Shown piece after piece: positions 18,154 to 26,706 of a stretch of DNA of 64,000 nt. This DNA is from Alloscardovia sp963543015. Lineage in GTDB: Bacteria; Actinomycetota; Actinomycetes; Actinomycetales; Bifidobacteriaceae. The translations under genes and the position numbers were made by a program. The stretch is from contig CAUTYZ010000011.1 in the NCBI GenBank assembly GCA_963543015.1, positions 1-64,000 of the forward strand, read 5' to 3'. The notes beneath the pieces are model-generated. The model was not told where the DNA came from. It did not search any database and saw only the letters and a list, made by a program, of their open reading frames with translations. Numbering within the stretch: the first letter of the stretch is position 1; the number at the start of each line of letters is the position of its first letter.

Positions 18154-19095
18154 CTATTCGTCTTTATTGACCCAATTCTTTCCTTGTGCGAGCGCTTTTG
18201 CAAGCTCAGGGCGTTCATCGAGTAACTGATCCAACTCATATGCGATGCGCACTGGTGCAGCTGGATCGACCAAGGCAGCCGAGCCTACTTCTACCGCATT
18301 TGCTCCCGCATACAAGAATTCCAAGGCATCATCGCCGCTAAAAGTTCCACCCATTGCGATGATTGGAAAATCGTGGAATTCTTGGCGAATCTTGTAGACC
18401 ATTGCGACGGCCATTGGATGAATTGCAGGTCCTGATACGCCGCCTGTTACGTGTGCCAAAATAGGCTTACCCGTGCGGGTATCGATGCGCATCCCTACAA
18501 AAGTATTGATAAGAGAGACAGCATCGGCATCGTTTTCGACTACTGCACGTGCGATAGGAACGACGTCGTCAACGTTCGGTGAGAGTTTGACAATCATCGG
18601 CTTATCAGTCAAAGGACGAAGACGACGAATCAATGCTGCGAGCGCGACAGGATCTTTTGCGATTGCGGTACCTGCTTTTACATTAGGGCAGCTGACATTA
18701 ATTTCGAGCATATCGGCATTCGACTGGGCGAGCTTTTCGACCACATATACAAAATCGTCGTCGCTATGACCGGCAACGTTGGAAATAACCGTTGCTCCCA
18801 TGGCTTTGAGTCGTGGTAAATCGTCCTCTAAGTAATGGTCAACACCTGGATTTTGCAGACCTACAGAATTCACAGTTCCTGCAGGTGTTTCAGCTGTTCG
18901 TGGTGCTGAGTTTCCCTCCCATGGAACTGGAGAAACGCCTTTTGTACACACTGATCCGAGGACGCTCGGATTGTAATATACCGAGCATGCATCAAGATTA
19001 TACGTTCCCGCAGCCGTTCCGATGGGGCTTTTCCATGGAACTCCTGCAACGACGGTGCCGTGCTTAAATTCGTAAGGTTTCGTTGCGTCAAACAT
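18154..19095 (-). CDS. pyrD: dihydroorotate dehydrogenase, type 1B catalytic subunit
   Basis: PyrD oxidises dihydroorotate to orotate with FMN. In type 1B enzymes electrons pass to the PyrK subunit. The 313-aa product has NSVGLQNPGV, the active-site cysteine in INVSCPNVKAG, SLINTFVGMRID, and the FMN phosphate-binding glycines near IIAMGGTFSGDDALE. The cysteine and the adjacent pyrK gene indicate type 1B. The ATG at 19095 overlaps the pyrK stop by one base (TAATG), suggesting translational coupling; a GTG three codons earlier is possible. Confidence 0.95.
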   Translation of the reverse strand: MFDATKPYEFKHGTVVAGVPWKSPIGTAAGTYNLDACSVYYNPSVLGSVCTKGVSPVPWEGNSAPRTAETPAGTVNSVGLQNPGVDHYLEDDLPRLKAMGATVISNVAGHSDDDFVYVVEKLAQSNADMLEINVSCPNVKAGTAIAKDPVALAALIRRLRPLTDKPMIVKLSPNVDDVVPIARAVVENDADAVSLINTFVGMRIDTRTGKPILAHVTGGVSGPAIHPMAVAMVYKIRQEFHDFPIIAMGGTFSGDDALEFLYAGANAVEVGSAALVDPAAPVRIAYELDQLLDERPELAKALAQGKNWVNKDE

Positions 19096-19913
19096 TACTT
19101 CCACCCCAATTCTTCGCGTGTAAATACAGGACCATCAATGCACACTTTTTGATTGCCGTGAATTGTCGGCGTAATGCACACCACGCATGTTCCGTAGCCG
19201 CAGCCCATACGCTCTTCTAGACTCAGCTGGGCTGGGATGCCGTTGTCATGCGCCCATGTTGCGACGGCTTTCATCATCAGTTCAGGGCCGCAGGAAAGAA
19301 TCTGTACAGGCTGAGCAGAAGCGTTATCAGCTTCCGTACTACTTGTTTGCACTTTCTTCCATTCGTTCAAAAGGTCGATAACGTTACCCTGAGCATTATC
19401 AATGGTTCGAACATCTGTACAATATTTCGCGATGGAAGAATCTGCAAAATGTGTATCGCGATAGCCAAAGACCGCGATCCCTTCAGCATCCTCACGTTCG
19501 GACAATTTTTGAGCCGTATGCAAAATTGGCGGAATTCCAAGCCCTCCCGCTACCAGCAGATACCGTCCTGACTGGGAAATATCGAATGGCTTGCCCAACG
19601 GGCCGAGCACATCGATGCTATCTCCCACTGTCATATCGCGGAATTCTGCAGTTCCGTCACCTACAACGGCGAAAATGAAGCTGACATCATGTCCATTGAT
19701 TTCCGCAATTCCGAATGGACGTGGGGAAATCTTCATCGCATTCTTGCTATATAAATTCACGAATTGTGCTGGTTGTGCATGCTGAGCAATATACTCATCG
19801 CGAATTGTTAAACGCACTATCTGTGGGGTCAAAAGTTCGTGTCCCACAATCTCTACAGTACGTCGAGAAGGGCGGTATTCCTTGCCTTCCGGATTAGTTT
19901 TCGTAAAAGTCAT
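19095..19913 (-). CDS. pyrK: dihydroorotate dehydrogenase electron transfer subunit
   Basis: PyrK carries FAD and a [2Fe-2S] cluster and passes electrons from PyrD to NAD. The 272-aa product has an N-terminal ferredoxin-reductase-like FAD domain (the RPFGIAEI region), a nucleotide domain (VAGGLGIPPI) and the C-terminal cluster cysteines in ERMGCGYGTCVVC with a fourth in QKVCIDG. The start at 19913 is preceded by AAAGGA; the frame extends eight codons upstream. Residues EWKKVQTS are encoded by a 20-nt sequence that also occurs in an intergenic inverted repeat at 3751-3770. Confidence 0.93.
   Translation of the reverse strand: MTFTKTNPEGKEYRPSRRTVEIVGHELLTPQIVRLTIRDEYIAQHAQPAQFVNLYSKNAMKISPRPFGIAEINGHDVSFIFAVVGDGTAEFRDMTVGDSIDVLGPLGKPFDISQSGRYLLVAGGLGIPPILHTAQKLSEREDAEGIAVFGYRDTHFADSSIAKYCTDVRTIDNAQGNVIDLLNEWKKVQTSSTEADNASAQPVQILSCGPELMMKAVATWAHDNGIPAQLSLEERMGCGYGTCVVCITPTIHGNQKVCIDGPVFTREELGWK
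19343..19362. repeat. copy of the L1/L2 repeat arm inside pyrK
   Basis: TTGTTTGCACTTTCTTCCAT here is identical over 20 bases to the reverse complement of the right arm of element L2 (3751-3770), and over 17 bases to the left arm of L1 (320-336). Only one arm is present. On the minus strand, out of frame with pyrK, it reads ATG-GAA-GAA-AGT-GCA-AAC-AAG-TAG. Confidence 0.6.
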
Positions 19914-20009
19914 GATGTCCTTTGTCATACGTGTCATGATGTCGGTCTTTGCTGTCGAAAGTTCGTGCGTTATCGGATTTATCGGATCTATACGAATTAT
20001 CCGTATTAC

Positions 20010-20996
20010 TTAGCCGAGCACGCTCGTGATATCTTCCTTCATAGCTAATACTGCCTGTCGCGCGTGATGAGCTACGAAGTCCAAAGCCTGTTCCGATGAT
20101 GTAAATTCAGGAATTTCTGTAGCTTTTTTCCATGCAGCGATAATTCCTCGAGACGAGTTAACCAACGCCCCCAATCCACGCTCATCAAACAAACCACGCA
20201 ATCCTTCTGCTGTACCACCTTGTGCACCGTATCCAGGAACGAGGAAGAAAGTATGCGGCATCAAAGCGCGCAGACGTGCGCCGACAACTGGATGAGTTGC
20301 ACCCACGACTGCACCTACTCGCGAATACCCGTACTGAGCATCACGGCTTGATTCGCCCCACTGCTCAATTAACGACGCTACATGTTCTGCGATAGTTTCA
20401 TGAGCGGTTCCGTCACTCGACTCATCCACAATTGTCAGATCCTGAAGTTCAGCCGAGCTTGGATTGCTCGTCTTTGCCAGTACAAAAATATCCTTATCAG
20501 CCTGCTCAGCAGCATCCACAAATGGTTGAATACCATCGACACCCAAGTATGGGTTGACGGTTACAGCATCTTCATGCCAAACGTCTTCACGCTCGCCTGC
20601 ATCGCCGTTTTCAGCATCCTGACTCAGAGTATGAGGAAGAGCCGGAGCTCCGCTCAAATGCGACGCATACGCAGCAGCGGTGCTTCCTATGTCCCCGCGC
20701 TTAATATCACCGAGTACATACAGTCCTCGGGTATGCGCATATTCATTCGTGTCCACATACGCTTTAATACCAGCCACACCTAAAGCTTCATACATCGCAA
20801 TTTGTGGTTTCACTGCTGGCACGATATCGTACACAGCATCGATAATTGCCCGATTGAAGTCCACATACACACGAGCTACATCTGAAGCAGTCACAGCATC
20901 ACGAAGAAGAATAGACGGCATCAGTTCTGGCTTAGGATCGAGGCCTACGACACTTGGATTATTCAATCGTTCAATCGATTCGATAAGCGAGCGCAT
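20010..20996 (-). CDS. pyrF: orotidine 5'-phosphate decarboxylase (type 2)
   Basis: PyrF removes CO2 from orotidine monophosphate to form UMP. The 328-aa product belongs to the longer type 2 family: GLDPKPELMP near the N-terminus, KPQIAMYEALG, the catalytic Asp-Lys-x-x-Asp cluster in GDIKRGDIGSTA, then VPGYGAQGG and VNSSRGII towards the end. An insert of about 25 acidic residues (about 145-170) follows the catalytic block. AAGGAAAA precedes the ATG by nine bases. It lies between pyrC and pyrK. Confidence 0.93.
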   Translation of the reverse strand: MRSLIESIERLNNPSVVGLDPKPELMPSILLRDAVTASDVARVYVDFNRAIIDAVYDIVPAVKPQIAMYEALGVAGIKAYVDTNEYAHTRGLYVLGDIKRGDIGSTAAAYASHLSGAPALPHTLSQDAENGDAGEREDVWHEDAVTVNPYLGVDGIQPFVDAAEQADKDIFVLAKTSNPSSAELQDLTIVDESSDGTAHETIAEHVASLIEQWGESSRDAQYGYSRVGAVVGATHPVVGARLRALMPHTFFLVPGYGAQGGTAEGLRGLFDERGLGALVNSSRGIIAAWKKATEIPEFTSSEQALDFVAHHARQAVLAMKEDITSVLG

Positions 20997-21054
20997 ACAG
21001 TATTTTCCTTACTAACGGTCGTATGAATGGTGAAGTTTTAATCTGCTGAGAGTC

Positions 21055-22443
21055 TTACTTCTCATCGTGAAGATAGGAATCAAGACGCGAATACGTCAGC
21101 TGTGCATTGCACACAGTTGCGATAATGCGGCCGCTCACATCCCATCCGTCGAAAGGAGTATTGCGAGCCTTGGAGGCAAACTCAGACGCATCAATTGTCC
21201 ATGACTCATCAGGAGCGACGATAACCACATCAGGGTGCTGACCCGTAATATCCGTTTCCGACAAATCTGCCGTCGTCATAGACTGAATATCCTCAGATTC
21301 AAAGTCAATGACATTATCATGAGAATGAGCAAAACCTGCGATATCGAATGATTCTGCACCCATCAATGCATTCGGTTCGACAGACAAAAGTTCAATCAAA
21401 CGCGCATCATCGATATATCCCGCTTCAACGAGTATTTTATGCAAAATTGGGTACGCAGTTTCTAAGCCGATAATTCCATTAGGGGCTGTCATCATCGCAT
21501 CGCGCGATCCATAGCCCTTCTCTTCAGCAGTATGTGGGGCATGATCTGTCGCAATCATGTCGACAGTTCCATCGCACACAGCTTCAAGAGTTGCCAAACG
21601 GTCAGCAGCAGAACGCAAAGGAGGATTCATCTTTGCATATGTTCCGTAGTCCTCAATTGCGCTGTCATCCAAAGCAAGGTAATGAGGAGCTGTTTCGCAG
21701 GTAACGTTAATTCCTTCATCCTTTGCACGACGAACAGCATCAAAAGCAGCTGCCGTCGAAACATGCTGAAGATGAAGATGAACACCAGTTGTGCGACATT
21801 TCTTAATATCGCGTTCAACGATATCCAACTCAGTTTCCGCTGGAATTCCTGGCAAACCAAGACGGCGAGAAACTTCGCCCTCGTTCATGACACCAGTTTT
21901 ATGATGCTCACAATGATCGATAAAAGGCACATCAGCTTTCAAGCAATTGTCGACAACGGTATCCAACGTAGCACTCGTCACTGCAGAGCCATCATCAGAA
22001 ATAGCAACTACTGGGTGCTTGTAGTGAGCCTCACCACCGCGAAGTGCATCCTTCCAATCGTCATAACGAGATGCTTCCCCACCACTGCGTTCCAAAGATG
22101 CCGAAGCACACAATGCATATCGCACAGGAAGATTCTCACGATGCTCCAAGTCATCCAGAGCATTGGTGCCGTCATACGTGACGCCATCCAATGCTGGAAG
22201 CGTATTAGGCATGATAAGAACGTTGGTATAACCACCACGAGCAGCAGCACGTGCACCAGATTCCATCGTTTCCTTATCAGTTTGACCAGGATCGCGGAAA
22301 TGAACATGTGGATCTGCAAAACCAGGAGCAATAATCCACGCGCTCGCATCAATTCCACGCACTTCTTCTCCATTATGTGGAAGACGCACTGTAATTTTTT
22401 CTTCAGTATTCCATACCCGAATATCGCGTAAAATTATCGTCAC
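21055..22443 (-). CDS. pyrC: dihydroorotase (class I)
   Basis: This zinc enzyme closes carbamoyl aspartate to dihydroorotate. The 462-aa product has the metal-binding DPHVHFRDPG (about residues 44-53), the DHCEHH and LHLQHVST histidines and the catalytic aspartate in ATDHAPHT. Length is slightly above the usual 430 because of an insert of about 40 residues near 370-410. The start is GTG preceded by GGGAGAG. It begins a downstream segment of the operon after a 506-bp gap from pyrI. Confidence 0.95.
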   Translation of the reverse strand: MTIILRDIRVWNTEEKITVRLPHNGEEVRGIDASAWIIAPGFADPHVHFRDPGQTDKETMESGARAAARGGYTNVLIMPNTLPALDGVTYDGTNALDDLEHRENLPVRYALCASASLERSGGEASRYDDWKDALRGGEAHYKHPVVAISDDGSAVTSATLDTVVDNCLKADVPFIDHCEHHKTGVMNEGEVSRRLGLPGIPAETELDIVERDIKKCRTTGVHLHLQHVSTAAAFDAVRRAKDEGINVTCETAPHYLALDDSAIEDYGTYAKMNPPLRSAADRLATLEAVCDGTVDMIATDHAPHTAEEKGYGSRDAMMTAPNGIIGLETAYPILHKILVEAGYIDDARLIELLSVEPNALMGAESFDIAGFAHSHDNVIDFESEDIQSMTTADLSETDITGQHPDVVIVAPDESWTIDASEFASKARNTPFDGWDVSGRIIATVCNAQLTYSRLDSYLHDEK

Positions 22444-22949
22444 TCGTTCTCTCCCGTTATTTCCTATATCGTTCGATACGTTTAGCTCTGGCTGCTCTGG
22501 TACATACTCATATGACTGTCACAGCTGTGACCCCACCAGTAAACCACACTATGCATGCATACTTATGTATGGTAATTGTCGGTAGTCATTAACGTCCCCA
22601 GACTATGTCGGCTGTTTACTAACTTCACCGGATGCTACTGATAAATACCTGCACACTCGCTTTGAATTATACGGAACTCTTCAGTGCCTTTCTCACACAG
22701 ACGTGCCAGATAAGATGAAGAGTTGTAGGACTGCTGAGCCTGCCACATAGCCAGACTTTCTCATAGGCGGACCGTCTCGTAGACAGACTCAGCATCCCAT
22801 ATATTTCGTTATCAGTGTTACGTGCGCTAACATGTACTCACGTGCGGTGCTGTTTGATGCACAGCGCTTAACACACTGCTTCGTTCACTTAGTGCAGCGC
22901 CACGTACACAGCATAAAGCCACAGCACAAAGCGTTTACACATAAAGCCT
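22444..22949. other. 506-bp gap inside the pyr operon
   Basis: No gene is supported on either strand. The gap holds two perfect palindromes, GTCACAGCTGTGAC (22518-22531) and TATGCATGCATA (22550-22561). A TATAAT on the minus strand (in CGTATAATTC, near 22670) has no good -35. The 9-mer GCTGTGACC is shared with the pyrB leader (about 24412-24420). A separate promoter for pyrC is possible. Confidence 0.5.
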
Positions 22950-23381
22950 TTACAGCTTTGCCTCTTCATCGCAGTAATCGCAACGATACTGCATACCGCG
23001 AGGATCTTCATGACCACGCACCAAGTGGAATTGCTGCTTAATTCCGCGCTCAGTCGATGTGACACAGCGAGGATTGCCGCACTTGATGACGTTGGTGACG
23101 TGCAAAGGCAATGTTGGCTTTTCCTTGGACACAATTGCGCTATCGCGAACGACATTCACCGTTGCAGAAGGAGCTACAAGCGCGAGGATATTAAGGTCGA
23201 CCATAACGTCTCCCTCAATCTTGATGATATCCTTAGTGCCCATGGTTTGACTGTCAGCATTCATAATGAGAGCCAAACGTGTCTTGCGTGGGTCAATTCC
23301 CAAGAAGTCAAGAACCTTCAGCGCGTGACCTGCATCGACATGATCGATAATAATTCCGTGTGTAATACTCGTAACCTGCAT
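22950..23381 (-). CDS. pyrI: aspartate carbamoyltransferase regulatory subunit
   Basis: PyrI binds nucleotides and gives allosteric control to the PyrB trimers. The 143-aa product has the N-terminal nucleotide-binding domain (ITHGIIIDHVDAGHALKVL) and the C-terminal zinc domain with CGNPRC and YRCDYC. The ATG overlaps the pyrB stop by one base (TAATG), so synthesis of the two subunits is probably coupled. GGAGA lies upstream. Confidence 0.95.
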   Translation of the reverse strand: MQVTSITHGIIIDHVDAGHALKVLDFLGIDPRKTRLALIMNADSQTMGTKDIIKIEGDVMVDLNILALVAPSATVNVVRDSAIVSKEKPTLPLHVTNVIKCGNPRCVTSTERGIKQQFHLVRGHEDPRGMQYRCDYCDEEAKL

Positions 23382-24370
23382 TAGATTGTCTCCAAACCGC
23401 TCATTGCTTCTGCTTCGTATCCTGGCAAATCATCTCCGACGACAGAGCAAATCAATGCCATACGCATGAGCATGCCGTTCTTTACCTGTTCGAAGTAAGC
23501 TGCGCGAGGATCATCATCCACGTCGATAGCAATTTCGTTAACGCGTGGAAGTGGGTGAAGAACTGCAAGGCTCTCCTTACCCTGAGAAAGCTTGTCAGCA
23601 TCCAAGATATAAGTATCGCGCAAACGCAGATAATCATCTTCATTGAAGAAGCGCTCCTGCTGAACGCGAGTCATGTAGAGTACATCCAAGTCACCGATGA
23701 CTTCAGTCATATCGCGAACTTCGACGTACGAGCATGATGGAGTCTCATTGATACGATCCAGAACGTACTGTGGTGTGCGAAGTTCGTTTGGAGAAATGAG
23801 AACGAAGTTGATATTGCCAAAACGGCACAAAGTTTCAATCAGCGAATGAACTGTTCGGCCGAAGGTCAAATCGCCACACAAACCAACAGTAAGGTTGTCA
23901 ACGCGACCGAAACGTTCATAAATTGTCGCAAGATCAGCCAAAGTCTGAGTAGGATGCATGTGTCCGCCATCACCAGCATTGATAACTGGAATGCGAGCAG
24001 CATGAGCAGCCACGAGTGCTGCACCTTCCTTTGGATGACGCATAGCAGCGACGTCGACGTAATTTTCTACCGTCTTCAAAGTATCCGCAATTGTTTCGCC
24101 CTTTGTTGCAGAAGACTGGCTAGCACCTGCAAAGCCAATGACCTGACCGCCAAGGCGAAGCATAGCTGTTTCAAAGCTTAAGCGAGTTCGCGTTGATGGC
24201 TCATAAAATAAAGTGGCCAATACACGACCATCGCATGTATGTGCCACTTCTTTCCTATGTCCGTCAATATAACGAGCTTTTAATAACAAATCATTAAGTT
24301 GCGGAACAGATAAATCATCGAGAGTTACAACGCTCATTCCTTGAAGAGAAGAACTCAGTTGTGCAGACAT
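23381..24370 (-). CDS. pyrB: aspartate carbamoyltransferase catalytic subunit
   Basis: PyrB makes carbamoyl aspartate, the committed step of pyrimidine synthesis. The 329-aa product has the carbamoyl-phosphate motif FYEPSTRTRLSFE (about residues 52-64), the loop lysine region SSATKGETI, and HPLPRVNEIAIDVD near the end. The ATG at 24370 is preceded by AAAGGCG; a GTG two codons earlier is possible. It is the first gene of the operon and is divergent from the antiporter gene. Confidence 0.96.
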   Translation of the reverse strand: MSAQLSSSLQGMSVVTLDDLSVPQLNDLLLKARYIDGHRKEVAHTCDGRVLATLFYEPSTRTRLSFETAMLRLGGQVIGFAGASQSSATKGETIADTLKTVENYVDVAAMRHPKEGAALVAAHAARIPVINAGDGGHMHPTQTLADLATIYERFGRVDNLTVGLCGDLTFGRTVHSLIETLCRFGNINFVLISPNELRTPQYVLDRINETPSCSYVEVRDMTEVIGDLDVLYMTRVQQERFFNEDDYLRLRDTYILDADKLSQGKESLAVLHPLPRVNEIAIDVDDDPRAAYFEQVKNGMLMRMALICSVVGDDLPGYEAEAMSGLETI

Positions 24371-24419
24371 AGGCACGCCTTTCTAATTTAACCGAAGGGC
24401 ACTGCTTTTTTGCTGTGAC

Positions 24420-24433
24420 CTAATCTAGATTAG
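24420..24433. promoter_or_regulatory. palindrome in the pyrB/antiporter divergent region
   Basis: CTAATCTAGATTAG is a perfect 14-bp palindrome, 50 bp upstream of the pyrB start and 122 bp before the antiporter start. The position suits an operator, but the binding protein is unknown. Confidence 0.35.
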
Positions 24434-24555
24434 ACCGAAAATAAGACATTCGACTCTTTTGCATGATATCCGCGTTTTTCGAGAGCTGAATTCCATTTTG
24501 TCCTATATCATAAAAGAGAAGAAAAAGCGTATTCGAGGAAAGCAGCTATCCCCTC

Positions 24556-26613
24556 ATGCAGTCACTTTTGCTCATATTAGAAATCGGCATTGCTGTCGTG
24601 GTGTCATCACTTTTAAGCCCTTACATTCCGCGCGTTTCTATGCCTCTGGTTCAGATTCTTTTGGGTGTCGTGTGGTTCTTTGTACCAGGTTTGCCGGTTA
24701 TTAATATTGATTCCGAACTCTTCTTGCTTCTTTTCATTGCTCCGTTGCTGTATTACGAAGCAGTGCACACGTCACGGTCAAGTTTGAGAAGTAATTTGGC
24801 AATTAGTATGTCCTTAGCCGTGGGATTAGTCCTCTTATCGGTTGTGATTTCGGGATATACGTTGCAGCTCTTCTTGTCTGTGATTCCTCTGGCTGCTGGT
24901 TTCGCATTGGGTGCTGCTCTTGGACCAACAGATGCTGTTGCAGTCGCTCAGCTCGGCTCTGAAGCGCAATTGACTTCTCGTCAAAAAGCAGTGCTCTCAT
25001 CGGAAAGTCTTTTCAATGATGCTGCAAGCATTGTAAGCTTCCAATTCGCGCTTATTGGTGTGACGACAGGTCAATTCTCCGCTGTTCAATTTACGGGAAA
25101 TGTTCTCTACAGTTTTGCAGGTGGCGCATTACTCGGCGCAATACTCGGATATCTTCTTAATCGTCTTATCTTATGGCTTCGCCGAGTGCGTTTAGAAACG
25201 ACCACAAATCGTATTCTTATCGAATTAATTTTCCCTTTCGCAGCATACTGGTTGGGAGAAGAGTTCCATGTATCAGGCGTTATCGCAGTAGTCATTGCCG
25301 GTTTGATGGCTATGTATCATCGCTTGGGTGTGGGCGAAGATCTTGCAGAAATTAACCGCGTCTCCTCAGCTGTGTGGGATGTCTTTACTTTCGTTTTGAA
25401 CGGATCAGTCTTCGTTCTTTTGGGTATCGAGCTTCCTCTGGCGATGCGTCAAACCATTATCAGTCAACGCGTCAATACGTGGATGCTTGTGGCGACATCT
25501 ATTATTTTGGTCGTTGTTTTGCTGATTGTGCGATTCTTCTGGATTGCAGCAATGCTGCGTTTGACAAAGTCTCAAGATACGGGAACTCGTCGTAAGATGA
25601 CGCGCGAACGCTGGCATTCTGTAGCTGTCATGACTTTCGGTGGAGCTAAGGGAACTATTTCGCTTATTTTGGCGTTCAGTCTTCCGTCTCAGCTCGATAC
25701 GATGACAAACTTCCCTGTCCGCACTGCTGCCCTGTTTATTGCAGCCTTGTACATTATCATTTCGCTGTTGCTGGCAAATATCGTCGTGCCAATTCTTGCT
25801 CCTCCTGAAAAGGACGATGATGGTCACAAGTTTGCTTTGGCAAATTTGGAAATGCTTAATCGTACTTTGGTAGCAATTTCTCGTTTGGATAATCCTGAGC
25901 AGCACGTAGCAATTGAAGCTGTTATGCGTTCGTACAATATGCGTATCGCTCGTCAGCGCGGTCGCGTGCTGACTCCGAAAGAGCTGGAAATTTTGCAGGA
26001 TGCACGCATCGAAATGCGTCAATGGCAGAGTTTGTGGTTGGAAAATTATCAGCGCAATCATCCTGAAGCCACGGATATTTGCCAGCGCTTGCTTGCACCA
26101 ATTGAATACGCACTCTCCTACGAGGATACGGGTTGGAAGCAGCGTCTTCATACGCGTATCTACTTCATGCGTTTGAAATTGACCATTCAAATTCGTGCTC
26201 TGCGCGCTGCGGCACGGTTTATGTGGAATCAAACACGCCAAATTACGACGCGTTCAGAAGATATCGAGTACGGTCGTTCCGCAATTACGCGCATTCAGCT
26301 GCAGATGCTTCAAGATGCGATTCATCACGAATTTACGCTTATAAATTACGATCAGGTTCCGCCAGTTGTTGGTTCGACAATTGTCGGCGAACTGCGTACG
26401 TTGATTCGTAGCTTGCAAGCTCCAACAATTGCTATCCCGAATACTCCATCGCGTGATTCGATGTTGCATCAGTTTAATAACGTTCTGTCTCAGGCATACT
26501 CCATTGAGCTAGAAACCATTCGAACGATGCAAGAAAATCAGGAAATTACCCGTGAGCAGGCTCGTGCGATGCGACATAATGTCTTCATTATGCAATCGGA
26601 TTCTGCAGTGTAA
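24556..26613 (+). CDS. Na+/H+ antiporter of the CPA1 (NhaP-like) family
   Basis: This 685-aa membrane protein probably exchanges protons for sodium or potassium. About 12 hydrophobic segments fill residues 1-420. Motifs include GAALGPTDAVAVAQLG (about 115-130) and SLFNDAASIVSF, which hold the transport acidic residues of CPA1 antiporters, and TFGGAKGTISLILAFSLP. The last 260 residues are hydrophilic and helical, a cytoplasmic tail as in long NhaP types. No partner genes are adjacent. A strong terminator follows. Confidence 0.9.
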   Translation: MQSLLLILEIGIAVVVSSLLSPYIPRVSMPLVQILLGVVWFFVPGLPVINIDSELFLLLFIAPLLYYEAVHTSRSSLRSNLAISMSLAVGLVLLSVVISGYTLQLFLSVIPLAAGFALGAALGPTDAVAVAQLGSEAQLTSRQKAVLSSESLFNDAASIVSFQFALIGVTTGQFSAVQFTGNVLYSFAGGALLGAILGYLLNRLILWLRRVRLETTTNRILIELIFPFAAYWLGEEFHVSGVIAVVIAGLMAMYHRLGVGEDLAEINRVSSAVWDVFTFVLNGSVFVLLGIELPLAMRQTIISQRVNTWMLVATSIILVVVLLIVRFFWIAAMLRLTKSQDTGTRRKMTRERWHSVAVMTFGGAKGTISLILAFSLPSQLDTMTNFPVRTAALFIAALYIIISLLLANIVVPILAPPEKDDDGHKFALANLEMLNRTLVAISRLDNPEQHVAIEAVMRSYNMRIARQRGRVLTPKELEILQDARIEMRQWQSLWLENYQRNHPEATDICQRLLAPIEYALSYEDTGWKQRLHTRIYFMRLKLTIQIRALRAAARFMWNQTRQITTRSEDIEYGRSAITRIQLQMLQDAIHHEFTLINYDQVPPVVGSTIVGELRTLIRSLQAPTIAIPNTPSRDSMLHQFNNVLSQAYSIELETIRTMQENQEITREQARAMRHNVFIMQSDSAV

Positions 26614-26641
26614 GTTATAGAAATGTAGTTTATAGAAAATT

Positions 26642-26679
26642 ATGGTGCTATACATGACATGTCTATAGCACCATTTTTT
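26642..26679 (+). terminator. intrinsic terminator after the antiporter gene
   Basis: ATGGTGCTATA (26642-26652) pairs with TATAGCACCAT (26664-26674) and is followed by a run of T. It ends the antiporter transcript 29 bp after the stop codon. Confidence 0.9.
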
Positions 26680-26706
26680 ATTCCTTACCGTTTTATTCCT
26701 TACCGT
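26677..26706. repeat. 15-bp tandem duplication at the glnE stop codon
   Basis: TTTATTCCTTACCGT is present twice head to tail (26677-26691 and 26692-26706). On the minus strand the upstream copy encodes the last residues and stop of glnE and the second copy lies just after it. The duplication also adjoins the T run of the convergent terminator. Confidence 0.8.

Noticed and set aside
22832..23041. Open frames in and near the pyrI-pyrC gap
   Set aside because: They overlap pyrI on the opposite strand and show no ribosome binding site or recognisable protein.
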